Shown here: piece by piece, positions 1 to 8,532 of the stretch
Position numbering within the stretch: position 1 is the stretch's first letter
How the letters are laid out: every line of letters begins with the position of its first letter
From: Streptomyces antioxidans
GTDB taxonomy: Bacteria; Actinomycetota; Actinomycetes; Streptomycetales; Streptomycetaceae
Reading direction: 5' to 3'
DNA: 64,000 nt
Assembly: GCF_000968685.2 (NCBI RefSeq)
Contig: NZ_LAKD02000076.1
Location: 1-64,000 of the forward strand
Notes under the pieces: generated by a model
What the model saw: only the letters and a program-made list of their open reading frames with translations
What the model was told of the DNA's origin: nothing
Database searches by the model: none
Translations under genes and position numbers: made by a program

Positions 1-28
1 ACTGCTCACGCATCTCCGGACCAGCTCA

Positions 29-544
29 CTAGTCGCCGGTGGCGCCGTCGATCCGCTCGCGGATGAGGTCGGCGTGGCCGTTGTGGCGGGCGTACTCCTC
101 GATCATGTGGAGGTAGATCCAGCGCAGGTTGTAGTCCCCGCGGTCGGGTCGGCTGACCACATCGTCCAGGGAACGGCCCGCGGCGGCCCTGTCGGCCTTG
201 GCGATCTCCTCCCGCCAGATGGCGAAGGCGGCCTCCGGGGCGTCCTCGTCGGTGAGGTGGAATTCCCCGTCCGGATCCTCGTCGCTGTACCAGATCGGGC
301 CGATGTCCTGCTGGTCGAGCACCCGGCGGAACCAGCTCCGCTCGACCTCGGCCATATGCCGTACCAGACCGAGCAGGGTCAGCCCGGACGGCGGCGCCGA
401 CGCCTCGCGCAGCCGCTTGTCGTCCAGTCCCTCGCACTTGAGGGCGAGGGTCGCGCGGTGGAAGTCCAGCCACCCCTCCAGGCTGGTGCGCTCATCGGCG
501 GTCCGAGGCGGGTCGGGGCGTTCTGTGGTTGCCATGGCGGTCAT
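29..544 (-). CDS. DinB-like (DUF664) protein
   Basis: A 171-residue protein of the DinB/DUF664 four-helix fold. Many members are metal- and thiol (mycothiol)-dependent enzymes, but the substrate of this one is unknown. Seen: LLGLVRHMAEVERSWF (about residues 58-73) carries the first helix histidine, and a C-terminal EEYARHNGHADLIRE segment carries the paired histidines typical of the family metal site. The ATG at 544 is used, with a second ATG three codons in. A paralogue of 169 residues lies at 28421-28930. The gene is 31 bp downstream of the TetR gene on the same strand, so it may be cotranscribed with it. Confidence 0.85.
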   Translation of the reverse strand: MTAMATTERPDPPRTADERTSLEGWLDFHRATLALKCEGLDDKRLREASAPPSGLTLLGLVRHMAEVERSWFRRVLDQQDIGPIWYSDEDPDGEFHLTDEDAPEAAFAIWREEIAKADRAAAGRSLDDVVSRPDRGDYNLRWIYLHMIEEYARHNGHADLIRERIDGATGD

Positions 545-575
545 GATGGCCGCGCCGCAGCCAGCCCGCCACGCG

Positions 576-1235
576 TTATTCGCCGAGCATCCCGCGCAGC
601 AGCTCCTCGAACCCGGTGCGCAGCGCGGCGAGGTCGGGTGCGGCGTCGTGGTCGGCGCCCGCGGCGCAGCTGAACATCAGCCCCTCGCACCAGGCCACCA
701 GTGACCGGGCGTGCCGACGGGGCTCGGTGGAGCCCAGTGCCGTCATCATCGCCTCAAGCGGCTCCCGGAAGCCGCGCCCCGTGGCGTCGTAGAACTCCCG
801 CAGCTCGGGGCGGCGGGTCGCCTCCAGCGCCAGCTCATAGCGGGCGATCAGCAGATCGCGCTGGGTGGTGAGCGAGCGGTGCAGGGCGAGCGCGAGCGCG
901 TCGGCCGGTCCCGCGACCGGATCGGTTCCGTCCGGTGCCGCGCCGCCCGGCATCCCGTCGGGCGCCAGTGCCTCCGTCTCCCGCTGGGCCAGCCGCCGGA
1001 CCGCCGCCTTGAGCAGGGCGGCGCGGGTCCGTGCGTGGTTGGAGGTCGAGCCGAGCGGCAGCCTGGCCGCCTCGTCCACCGCACGGTGCGTCAGCCCCCG
1101 CATGCCGCGCTCGGCCAGCAGCGCCAGCGCGGTGTCGGCGATCAGCTCGGCGCGGGACGCGCCGGACGCGGCGGCGGACGGCGCGCCGGACGCGGCGGCG
1201 CCCGAAGCGGAGGCGGTGGTTCGATCAGCGGTCAT
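576..1235 (-). CDS. TetR family transcriptional regulator
   Basis: A 219-residue one-component repressor. The N-terminal helix-turn-helix begins about residue 27 (SRAELIADTALALLAERG) and continues through LTHRAVDEAARLPLGSTSNH. The rest is the variable ligand-binding domain. An alanine/glycine/serine-rich N-terminal leader of about 25 residues precedes the domain. The gene is divergent from an FAD monooxygenase starting 88 bp away. Two near-identical palindromes in the gap (1265-1306) are the obvious operator, so it probably represses both itself and the monooxygenase. The ligand is unknown. Confidence 0.9.
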   Translation of the reverse strand: MTADRTTASASGAAASGAPSAAASGASRAELIADTALALLAERGMRGLTHRAVDEAARLPLGSTSNHARTRAALLKAAVRRLAQRETEALAPDGMPGGAAPDGTDPVAGPADALALALHRSLTTQRDLLIARYELALEATRRPELREFYDATGRGFREPLEAMMTALGSTEPRRHARSLVAWCEGLMFSCAAGADHDAAPDLAALRTGFEELLRGMLGE

Positions 1236-1264
1236 GGGGTCAACCTAAGCCCATCCGCCATCCG

Positions 1265-1306
1265 TACTACGGATGTAGTAACCTCAATGAGTACTACATC
1301 TGTAGT
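1265..1306. promoter_or_regulatory. Paired TetR operator palindromes
   Basis: Two copies of the inverted repeat ACTAC-N4-GTAGT, at 1266-1279 (extending to TACTAC-N4-GTAGTA, 1265-1280) and 1293-1306. Their centres are 27 bp apart in the divergent gap between the TetR gene and the FAD monooxygenase. Position and symmetry fit a TetR dimer site. That this TetR binds them is inference. Confidence 0.7.
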
Positions 1307-1322
1307 TCTTCTTGGAGGAGTC

Positions 1323-2558
1323 ATGCAGCAGCCCCGTGCCCTCGTCATCGGTGCCGGAGTCGGCGGGCTCACCGCCGCCGCGGCCCTGCACCGCCGCGGC
1401 TGGTCCCTCACCGTCCTGGAGCGGGCCGTCCGCCTCGAGCCGGTCGGCGCCGGAATCTCCCTCGCCGCCAACTCCCAGCGCGCCCTGGACGCCATCGCGC
1501 TCGGCGACGAGGTGCGGGCGCTCGCCGCCTGGCAGGGCGGCGGCGGACTGCGCACCCCCGGCGGCCGCTGGCTCTCCCGGATGGACAGCGCCACGATGAC
1601 CGAGCGCTTCGGCGGCCCGCTGGTGCTCCTCCACCGGGCCACCCTCGTCGACCTGCTCGTCTCCCGGCTGCCCGAGGGCGTGGTCCGCACCGGGACCGCC
1701 GCCCGGCTGACCGACCCCGGTGCCGCCGGCCGCCCGGCCCGGGTCACCACCGAGGACGGCGACCACGAGGCGGACCTCGTCATCGGCGCCGACGGCATCG
1801 ACTCGGCCGTGCGCGGCACGCTCTTCCCGGACCACCCCGGGCCCCGCTACGCCGGATTCACCACCTGGCGCGTCGTCATCCCCGCCCCCGACCGGCCGTT
1901 CGAGCCGCATGAGACCTGGGGGAGGGGCCGGATCTGGGGCACCCAGCCGCTCAAGGACGGCCGGGTCTACGCCTACGGGGCGGCCGTCGCCCCGCCCGGC
2001 GGCCGGGCCCCGGACGACGAGCTGTCCGAACTGCTGCGGCTCTACGGCGACTGGCACCGCCCCATCCCCGATGTCCTGGCCTCGGTCGCGCCCCAGGACG
2101 TGCTGCGCCATGACATCCGGTACATGGCCGAGCCGCTGCCCGCCTACCACCGGGGCCGGGTCGCCCTCCTCGGCGACGCCGCCCACGCGATGGCCCCCAC
2201 GATGGGGCAGGGCGGCAACCAGGCCATCGAGGACGCCGTCGTCCTCGCCCACCACCTGGCCCCCGATACCGCCGATCCCTCCGCCGCGCTGGCCGCCTAC
2301 ACCCGCGACCGGCTGCCCCGCACCATGGACGTGGTGCGCCGCTCGGCCCGATCCGCCCGCATGATCACCCTCACCAGCGCCCCCGCCGTCGCCTTCCGCG
2401 ATGCCGCGATCGCCGCCATCGGCCGCCTCGCCCCCGGTATCGCCATCCGCTCCTTCGACGGCGTCGCCGACTGGCGCCCGCCCACCCCCACGTATCCTGC
2501 GGGGCACGGCGGAAGCCAGGACCGCACGGGACCGGGGAGAACAGGGGAGAACACATGA
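1323..2558 (+). CDS. FAD-dependent aromatic-type monooxygenase
   Basis: A 411-residue group A flavoprotein monooxygenase (PHBH fold) expected to hydroxylate a small, usually aromatic, substrate using NAD(P)H and O2. Seen: the FAD dinucleotide motif VIGAGVGGLTAAAAL at residues 8-22, the DG motif VIGADGIDSAVRG near 155, and the GD motif LLGDAAHAMAPTMGQGGNQA near 283. The start is the ATG at 1323, preceded by GGAGGAG at 1315-1320; open frame continues upstream but has no such signal. Its stop overlaps the start of the next gene (ATGA, 2555-2558), indicating translational coupling. The substrate is not deducible. Confidence 0.88.
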   Translation: MQQPRALVIGAGVGGLTAAAALHRRGWSLTVLERAVRLEPVGAGISLAANSQRALDAIALGDEVRALAAWQGGGGLRTPGGRWLSRMDSATMTERFGGPLVLLHRATLVDLLVSRLPEGVVRTGTAARLTDPGAAGRPARVTTEDGDHEADLVIGADGIDSAVRGTLFPDHPGPRYAGFTTWRVVIPAPDRPFEPHETWGRGRIWGTQPLKDGRVYAYGAAVAPPGGRAPDDELSELLRLYGDWHRPIPDVLASVAPQDVLRHDIRYMAEPLPAYHRGRVALLGDAAHAMAPTMGQGGNQAIEDAVVLAHHLAPDTADPSAALAAYTRDRLPRTMDVVRRSARSARMITLTSAPAVAFRDAAIAAIGRLAPGIAIRSFDGVADWRPPTPTYPAGHGGSQDRTGPGRTGENT

Positions 2559-3556
2559 GGGTTGGTTGCGTCGGGCTCGGCGACATCGCGCAGAAGGCGT
2601 ATCTGCCCGTCCTGATGGCCCGCCCCGGCCTGGAACCGCATCTCCACACCCGCACCCCGGCCACCCTCCAGCGGGTCGCCGACACCCATCGGATCCCCGG
2701 GGCCCAGCGCCACGCCGACCTGGACTCGCTGCTCGCGGCCGGGCTCGACGCGGCCTTCGTCCACGCCCCGACCGACACCCACGCCGGCCTGGTCACCCGG
2801 CTGCTCGAGGCCGGGGTGCCCACCTACGTGGACAAGCCGCTCGCGTACCACCTCGCCGACAGCGAACGGCTGGTGCGGCTCGCCGAGGAGCGCGGGGTGA
2901 GCCTGATGGTCGGCTTCAACCGGCGCTACGCGCCCGGCTACGCCCAGTGCCTGGACCATCCGCGCGATCTGATCCTGCTCCAGAAGAACCGCGTCGGCCT
3001 CGCCGAGGACCCGCGCACCCTGGTCCTGGACGACTTCATCCACGTGGTCGACACCCTGCGCTTCCTCGCGCCCGGTCCGGTGGACCACATCGACGTGCGC
3101 GCCAGGGTCCGCGGCGGACTGATACACCATGTGCTGCTCCAGCTGTCCGGGGACGGGTTCACCGCGGTCGGCGTGATGAACCGGATGAGCGGCTCCACCG
3201 AGGAGGTCCTGGAGGTCTCAGGACAGGACACCAAGCGGCAGGTGCTCAACCTGGCCGAAGTGGTCGACCACAAGGGCCAGCCGAGCGTGCGCCGCCGGGG
3301 CGACTGGGTGCCGGTGGCGCGGCAGCGCGGGATCGAGCAGATCACCGACGCCTTCCTGGACGCGGTGCGCTCCGGGCGGCGGATCGGCGCGGAGGACGCC
3401 CTGCACACCCATGAGCTGTGCGAACGGGTCGTCAGGGACGCCCTGGAGTCGGCTGGTCTGTCCGCCGGTCCGACGGCCGGTCCGGCTGCTGGTCCGGCCG
3501 CTCACCCGGCGCCCGGTCCGGCCTCCCGCCCGACGGCCGGTCCGTACGCCGTCTGA
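2555..3556 (+). CDS. Gfo/Idh/MocA family oxidoreductase
   Basis: A 333-residue NAD(P)-dependent oxidoreductase. The N-terminal Rossmann motif VGCVGLGDIAQKAYLPVL is at residues 3-20. VDKPLAYHL near 92 corresponds to the family E/D-K-P motif, followed by the alpha/beta C-terminal domain. Family members act on sugars, inositols or related polyols. The gene is coupled to the upstream monooxygenase by an ATGA overlap. The last 30 or so residues are Gly-Pro-Ala-rich repeats and are probably not part of the fold. They arise from GGTCCG-rich repeats that run into the convergent lnt gene, with which it overlaps by 125 bp. Confidence 0.85.
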   Translation: MRVGCVGLGDIAQKAYLPVLMARPGLEPHLHTRTPATLQRVADTHRIPGAQRHADLDSLLAAGLDAAFVHAPTDTHAGLVTRLLEAGVPTYVDKPLAYHLADSERLVRLAEERGVSLMVGFNRRYAPGYAQCLDHPRDLILLQKNRVGLAEDPRTLVLDDFIHVVDTLRFLAPGPVDHIDVRARVRGGLIHHVLLQLSGDGFTAVGVMNRMSGSTEEVLEVSGQDTKRQVLNLAEVVDHKGQPSVRRRGDWVPVARQRGIEQITDAFLDAVRSGRRIGAEDALHTHELCERVVRDALESAGLSAGPTAGPAAGPAAHPAPGPASRPTAGPYAV

Positions 3557-5150
3557 GCGCCCGGCCCCCCTCGGCCGCGCAGAAGACGGCGAGCGCCGCC
3601 ATCGCCCCGTACACCGGCCAGGGCCCGATCCGCACATACGGGCTGGTGCCCTCCCCCAGCGGCACCGTGTAGACGGTGGCCGCGCTGGTGCCGGTGGACA
3701 TCCGGGGGCCCACCGGCTCGCCGCGCGGCCCGAACACCGCGCTCTCCCCGGTCAGCGTGGCGTGCACCATCGGCCGCCAGGTCTCGGCGGCCCGCAGCGC
3801 GGCCAGCGAGGCGTGCTGCTCCGGCGCCCAGCTCCCCTGGAAGGTCGAGGTGGAGGACTGGACGACCAGCATCCGCGCCCCGTCCCGCGCCAGGGCCCGG
3901 CTCATGTCGGGGAACGCCGACTCGAAGCACACCAGCGGCCCGATCCGCAGCGAGCCCGGCAGCTTCATCACCACCGGCTCGGTGCCCCGGTGGCGGTCCT
4001 CGCCGGCCGCCCTGCCCACCGAGGTGGCCCAGCCAAGCAGCGGCCGGGCCGGGATGTACTCCCCGAAGGGGACCAGCCGCATCTTGTCGTAGCGCTGCCC
4101 GGTCGGGCCGTCCCGCCCGATCAGCACCGAGCTCTTGTAGATGCCGGGCATGTCACCGCGCCGCGCGTCCACGTTGACCAGCAGCTCCGCGCCGACCGTC
4201 CGGGACAGCCCGGCCAGCCGCCGGGCCAGCTCCGGATGGGCGGTGAGGTCCTGGGCCACGCTGCTCTCGCCCCACACCACCAGGTCGACATCGCGCCCGG
4301 CCAGCTGCCGGGTCAGCTCCGCGCCGCGCTCGAAGCGCGGCCCGGGCCCCGGGATGACCCCCGGCTGCACCACCGCGATCCGCGCCGTCCCGGGCTCCTT
4401 GGCCTGCGGCACCCAGGCCCACGCCCCCGCCACCGCGGCGCCGCACGCGGCGAGCCCGGCCAGCGCCACCGTACGCCCCCGGGCCACCGCGATCAGCACG
4501 GTCACCGCCACGTTCACCAGCACCAGCAGAAAACCGAGCAGCCAGACCCCGCCCACCGAGGCCAGCCGCAGCGCGGGCGCCACCTGCCACTGGCTCGCGC
4601 CCAGCAGCCCCCAGGGCCCGCCGAGATACTCCCAGGACCGGACCAGCTCGGCCATCAGCCAGACCGACGGCAGCAGCACCAGCGCCGCCGCCACCCGCCC
4701 GGCACCCGGGCGGCCGTGCAGCAGCCGGTGGGTCAGCCACCCCCAGGGCACCCACAACAGCCCGAGCAGCAGCGCCAGCAGCACGATGAACACATGGAGG
4801 CTCGGCATCAGCCAGTGGTGTACCGCGAGCAGGAACCCGGCGCCGCCCAGCCAGCCGTCCCACATCGCCCGGCGGGCGGTGGGTGCCGAGCGCGTCAGCA
4901 GCAGCCAGGGCACCAGGGCCACATACGCCCACCACCACAGCGAGGGCGCGGGAAAGGCCAGTGCGGGCAGCGCGCCCGCCAGCAGCGCCATCGCGCCGCG
5001 CCACCACGGGGAGGCCAGCCGCCGCCCCCACAGACCCCCGCCGCCGACCGGCCTCCGCACCTCGGGCGCCCCCCTCCTGTTGGCACAGGGCCAGTGTGCG
5101 GGAGTCAGCCGATCATGAACAGGGCGGGGGTGCGCCGGAGCGTGCTTCAT
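3432..5150 (-). CDS. lnt: Apolipoprotein N-acyltransferase
   Basis: A 572-residue membrane enzyme that adds the third acyl chain to the N-terminal cysteine of lipoproteins. Several hydrophobic segments fill about residues 50-250, followed by a nitrilase-like domain. Catalytic residues are visible in order: Glu in VVWGESSVAQ, Lys in YDKMRLVPFGEY and Cys in GPLVCFESAFP. A further membrane segment (YGAMAALAVFCAAEGG) should end the conserved region. The last 35 residues are Arg/Asp/Pro repeats encoded antisense to the MocA-family gene tail and look like a read-through extension. The start overlaps the upstream phosphatase stop (ATGA at 5147-5150). N-acylated lipoproteins are known in Streptomyces. 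Confidence 0.88.
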   Translation of the reverse strand: MKHAPAHPRPVHDRLTPAHWPCANRRGAPEVRRPVGGGGLWGRRLASPWWRGAMALLAGALPALAFPAPSLWWWAYVALVPWLLLTRSAPTARRAMWDGWLGGAGFLLAVHHWLMPSLHVFIVLLALLLGLLWVPWGWLTHRLLHGRPGAGRVAAALVLLPSVWLMAELVRSWEYLGGPWGLLGASQWQVAPALRLASVGGVWLLGFLLVLVNVAVTVLIAVARGRTVALAGLAACGAAVAGAWAWVPQAKEPGTARIAVVQPGVIPGPGPRFERGAELTRQLAGRDVDLVVWGESSVAQDLTAHPELARRLAGLSRTVGAELLVNVDARRGDMPGIYKSSVLIGRDGPTGQRYDKMRLVPFGEYIPARPLLGWATSVGRAAGEDRHRGTEPVVMKLPGSLRIGPLVCFESAFPDMSRALARDGARMLVVQSSTSTFQGSWAPEQHASLAALRAAETWRPMVHATLTGESAVFGPRGEPVGPRMSTGTSAATVYTVPLGEGTSPYVRIGPWPVYGAMAALAVFCAAEGGRALRRRTDRPSGGRPDRAPGERPDQQPDRPSDRRTDQPTPGRP

Positions 5151-7663
5151 GCCGATTCCGGGAGGTGGTGTTCCGGGCTGTCGTGTTCCGAGGTGTCGTG
5201 TTCCGGGCCGTCGTGTTCCGGGCTGTCGTGCTCGGGGAGGTCCTGTTCGGCCCAGATGAGCTTGCCGCCCTCGGTGTAGCGGGTGCCCCAGCGGCGGGTC
5301 AGCTGGGCGACGAGGAACAGCCCCCGGCCGCCCTCGTCGGTGGTGCGGGCGTGGCGCAGCCGCGGCGAGGTGTTGCTGGTGTCGGTGACCTCGCAGATCA
5401 GCACGTCGTGCCGGATCAGCCGCAGCCGGATGGGGCCGGTGCCGTGGCGGATGGCGTTGGTGACCAGCTCACTGACGATCAGTTCCGTGGTCGTCATCAG
5501 CTCCTCGAGACCCCACTCGGCGAGCTGGCGCATCGCCAGCGAGCGGGCGTTGGCCACGACGGCCGGATCGGAGGGCAGGTCCCAGGAGACGACATGTCCG
5601 GCGCCCAGACCGTGGGTACGGGCCAGCAGCAGGGCCACGTCGTCGGTCTGCGGGCAGGTCAGCAGGGTGTCGACGACCGTACGGCAGAGCTCCTCCAGCG
5701 GCAGCACGGACTGGCCGAGGGCGTTGCTCAGCCGGCTGAGGCCGACGTCGATGTCCTGGTCACAGGTCTCGATGAGCCCGTCGGTGTAGAGGGCGATCAG
5801 GCTTCCCGCGGGCAGCTCCAGTTCCGCCGACTCGAACGGCAGCGACCCCAGGCCCAGCGGGGGACCGGCGGGCAGCGCGGGGAAGGTGACCTCGCCCGAG
5901 GGGTCCACGATCGCGGGGGTCGGGTGGCCCGCCCGCGCCATGGTGCACCGCCGGGTGACCGGGTCGTAGACCGCGTACAGACAGGTGGCGCCCAGCACCG
6001 CGGCCGCCACGCCCTCCTGCCCGGACTCCTCCTCGGTGAGCCGGATGACCAGGTCGTCCAGGTGGGCCAGCAGCTCCTCGGGCGGCAGGTCCATATCGGC
6101 GAGCGTGTGCACGGCCGTTCGCAACCGCCCCATGGTGGCCGCCGCGGTGATGCCGTGTCCGACCACATCGCCGACCACCAGCGCCACCCGGGCGCCGGAC
6201 AGCGGGATCACATCGAACCAGTCGCCGCCGACCCCGTTGCGCGCGTCCGTGGGCAGATAGCGCGAGGCCACCTCGACGGCCTGGCCGCCGCTCAGGGCGT
6301 GCGGCAGCAGACTGCGCTGGAGGGCCAGCGCGGTGGCGTGCTCACGGCTGTAGCGGCGGGCGTTGTCGATGTTCAGCGCGGCCCGTGCGACCAGCTCCTC
6401 GGCGAGCAGCAGATCGTCCTCCTCGAACGGGTCCGGATGCCGGGAGCGTACGAACGTGGCCACGCCCAGCAGGGCGCCGCGCGCCCCGATCGGCGCCACC
6501 ATCAGCGACCGCATCCCGAACTCGCGCACCTTCGCCGTCCGTACCGGATCGTCCCCGGACCAGGCGGTGATGGAGTTGCCCATCACGGGGTCGAGCAGCG
6601 CCTCCCCGGAGAAGAAGCACCAGGCGAAGGGGGACGTGGGGGAGATGGCGACCGCGTCCCCCTGCTCCGCGATCGACTCCGGGCACCCCTCCCGGATCGA
6701 CGCCTGACCCGCCCGGCGGAAGGCGGGCAGGGTCTCGCCGGGGGCCTCCAGGGGCTCCCCGCCGCGCAGGATGGAGTCCAGCAGATCGACGGTGACGAAG
6801 TCGGCGAGCCGCGGCACCGCGAAGTCGGCCAGCTCCTGGGCGGTGCGCATGACGTCCAGGGTGCTGCCGATGTGGGAGCTGGACTCGTTCAGCAGCGCCA
6901 GCCGCTCCCGGGCCCGCCAGCGGTCGGTGACGTCGATGACCATGTGGCACACGCCCACCGGACGGCCCTCGGCGTTGTCCAGGCGGAAGAAGGAGGTCGA
7001 ATACGCGTGCTCGCGGTGGGGCTCGGCGATCGTCCAGCCCCGGTACTCGTAGTCGATCACCGGCTTGCCGGTCTTCAGCACCTGCCGCAGCTTCGCCTCC
7101 AGCGCCTCGGTGTCCAGCCCCGGCAGGCACTCCGCCATCCGGCGTCCCAGTCGCTGCTCGCGCGGCAGCCCGCCGTAGCGCTCCAGCGTGTCGTTGATCC
7201 ACACATACCGCAGCTCCGGGCTGAGCACGGCCATCCCGACCGGCGACCGGGTCAGGAACGCCTGGAGCAGCGAGCCGCTGAGCGCCCAGGTCGGGATGGA
7301 GCCCACGTCGATCCCGGAGACCAGCCACGAGACATCGCCGTCCGGGTCGCGCATGGCGGAGATCCGCAGCCCCACTTCGATCCGGCGGCCGTCCCGGTGC
7401 CGGAGCCGCCCCAGGCCGCCCCAGCCGTCGTGCTTCTGGCACCACGAGCCGATCGCCCCGGCCTTTGCCGCGTCCTCCGGCGCCGCCAGCAGCATGCTGG
7501 CCGACTGCTTCATCGCATCCGCGGCCGGGTAGCCGAGAAGTCGCTCCGCCGCCGGGGTCCAGCCGATGATGGTCCCCGTGGCGTCGATCAGCGCCGAGGC
7601 CGCATCCGCCATGTCGAAAGGGACATGCGTCTCGGTCGGCGCGATTCCCTGGGGGATGGCCAT
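5147..7663 (-). CDS. PAS-PAS-GAF-SpoIIE phosphatase with kinase domain
   Basis: An 838-residue regulator resembling RsbU/RsbP-type phosphatases that act on anti-anti-sigma factors. Order: PAS domain (about 25-130), second PAS (about 150-265), GAF (about 275-440), PP2C/SpoIIE phosphatase (about 455-660, with GDWFDVIPL and VVGDVVGHG carrying the metal aspartates), then an RsbW-like HATPase domain (ELIVSELVTNAIRHG; GGRGLFLVAQL). Fusion of phosphatase and anti-sigma-like kinase is common in Streptomyces. A C-terminal tail of (S/G)PEHD-type repeats comes from a 15-bp tandem repeat. The ATG at 7663 is preferred; a TTG at 7747 would add 28 residues and reach into the next promoter. Sensor input is unknown, probably redox, light or a small molecule through PAS/GAF. 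Confidence 0.88.
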   Translation of the reverse strand: MAIPQGIAPTETHVPFDMADAASALIDATGTIIGWTPAAERLLGYPAADAMKQSASMLLAAPEDAAKAGAIGSWCQKHDGWGGLGRLRHRDGRRIEVGLRISAMRDPDGDVSWLVSGIDVGSIPTWALSGSLLQAFLTRSPVGMAVLSPELRYVWINDTLERYGGLPREQRLGRRMAECLPGLDTEALEAKLRQVLKTGKPVIDYEYRGWTIAEPHREHAYSTSFFRLDNAEGRPVGVCHMVIDVTDRWRARERLALLNESSSHIGSTLDVMRTAQELADFAVPRLADFVTVDLLDSILRGGEPLEAPGETLPAFRRAGQASIREGCPESIAEQGDAVAISPTSPFAWCFFSGEALLDPVMGNSITAWSGDDPVRTAKVREFGMRSLMVAPIGARGALLGVATFVRSRHPDPFEEDDLLLAEELVARAALNIDNARRYSREHATALALQRSLLPHALSGGQAVEVASRYLPTDARNGVGGDWFDVIPLSGARVALVVGDVVGHGITAAATMGRLRTAVHTLADMDLPPEELLAHLDDLVIRLTEEESGQEGVAAAVLGATCLYAVYDPVTRRCTMARAGHPTPAIVDPSGEVTFPALPAGPPLGLGSLPFESAELELPAGSLIALYTDGLIETCDQDIDVGLSRLSNALGQSVLPLEELCRTVVDTLLTCPQTDDVALLLARTHGLGAGHVVSWDLPSDPAVVANARSLAMRQLAEWGLEELMTTTELIVSELVTNAIRHGTGPIRLRLIRHDVLICEVTDTSNTSPRLRHARTTDEGGRGLFLVAQLTRRWGTRYTEGGKLIWAEQDLPEHDSPEHDGPEHDTSEHDSPEHHLPESA
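5168..5242. repeat. 15-bp tandem repeat (5 copies)
   Basis: Five 15-bp units of the form GTGTTCCGGGCTGTC, starting at 5168, 5183, 5198, 5213 and 5228. They encode the (S/G/T)PEHD-like tail of the SpoIIE-domain protein on the minus strand. The unit length is a multiple of three, so changes in copy number would keep the frame. Confidence 0.85.
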
Positions 7664-7740
7664 CGCACCCGTCCCATCTGCGGATACATTTCCCTTAATA
7701 CTATGACTTCCCCGCCTCCCCGGTGGTGGAAAGTCGACGC

Positions 7741-7770
7741 TTGACAACTCTCCGGTGTACGCCTGAGGAT
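7741..7770 (+). promoter_or_regulatory. Candidate promoter of the asparagine operon
   Basis: TTGACA at 7741-7746 and GAGGAT at 7765-7770 (close to the Streptomyces TAGGAT -10) are separated by 18 bp. Transcription would begin at or next to the GTG at 7777, giving a leaderless mRNA. The alternative reading is that GAGGA at 7765-7769 is the ribosome binding site. A small palindrome, TGTCAGACA (7784-7792), just inside the gene could be an autoregulatory GntR site. Confidence 0.4.
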
Positions 7771-7776
7771 CACCGC

Positions 7777-8532
7777 GTGAACTTGTCAGACAGCCAGACA
7801 GGCGATTCCGGATCCGCCTCGCCCCGTCGCGTCAGCGCGATGGAGGCGGTCCTCACCCACCTCCGGGAAGCCATCGAGCGCGGCGATTACGCGGTGGGGG
7901 ACAAACTCCCCTCCGAGGCCGAGCTGTGCCGGCGCCTGGAGGTGAGCCGACCGGTGCTCCGCGAGGCCCTGAGGGCCCTGCAGACCATGGGGCTGACCGC
8001 CTCACGCACCGGCAAGGGCACCTTCGTCATCTCCAGCGGTCCGGTGGCGGACCCCACCTTCGGCGACTACGCCGCGAGCGACCTGCTGGAGGTGCGCCGG
8101 CACATCGAGCTCCCGGTGGCGGGCTACGCGGCGGTGCGCCGCTCCGCCGAGGACCTTGACCACCTGTCCCATCTGCTGGAGCGGATGGAGCGGGAGACCG
8201 ACACCACCGCATGGGTGGCGATGGACACGCTGTTCCACCTCGCCGTGGCCCAGGCGGCCCAGAACCCGGTCTTCCGGCGGGTCATCGAGGAGATCCGCGA
8301 TGCCCTGGCGCGGCAGTCGGCATTTCTCAATGAACTCGGCGGCCGCCGCGAACAGTCGAACCGGGAACACCGGGCGATCGTCGAGGCGCTTGCCGACGGG
8401 TCCGAACACGACGCGGTGGAGGCCATGGCCCACCACCTCGAACGCGTGGAGACCACCCTGACCACCATCGTGCGGCCCGCCGCGGCGGACAGCCGGACGA
8501 CAGCACCGACGGAAGGCGGACAGCAGGCGTGA
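7777..8532 (+). CDS. GntR/FadR-family (FCD) regulator
   Basis: A 251-residue regulator. The N-terminal winged helix spans about residues 15-80 (GDKLPSEAELCRRLEVSRPV, then SRTGKGTFV). The C-terminal all-helical FCD domain spans about 95-235, with VRRHIELPVAGYAA and conserved histidines (FHLAVAQAAQNP; REHRAIVEAL) of the metal/ligand site. The start is the GTG at 7777; open frame extends further upstream without a start signal. Its stop overlaps the permease GTG (GTGA, 8529-8532). Position at the head of a permease-asparaginase-aspartase cluster suggests it controls that operon in response to asparagine, aspartate or another C4 acid (inference). Confidence 0.88.
   Translation: MNLSDSQTGDSGSASPRRVSAMEAVLTHLREAIERGDYAVGDKLPSEAELCRRLEVSRPVLREALRALQTMGLTASRTGKGTFVISSGPVADPTFGDYAASDLLEVRRHIELPVAGYAAVRRSAEDLDHLSHLLERMERETDTTAWVAMDTLFHLAVAQAAQNPVFRRVIEEIRDALARQSAFLNELGGRREQSNREHRAIVEALADGSEHDAVEAMAHHLERVETTLTTIVRPAAADSRTTAPTEGGQQA

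Noticed and set aside
4883..7744. A 953-codon open frame on the plus strand, antisense to the SpoIIE-domain gene
   Set aside because: It reads through a gene with clear PAS, GAF, SpoIIE and kinase domains on the other strand, and its own translation is low-complexity Gly/Arg/Gln without recognisable domains. Long antisense frames are expected at this GC content.
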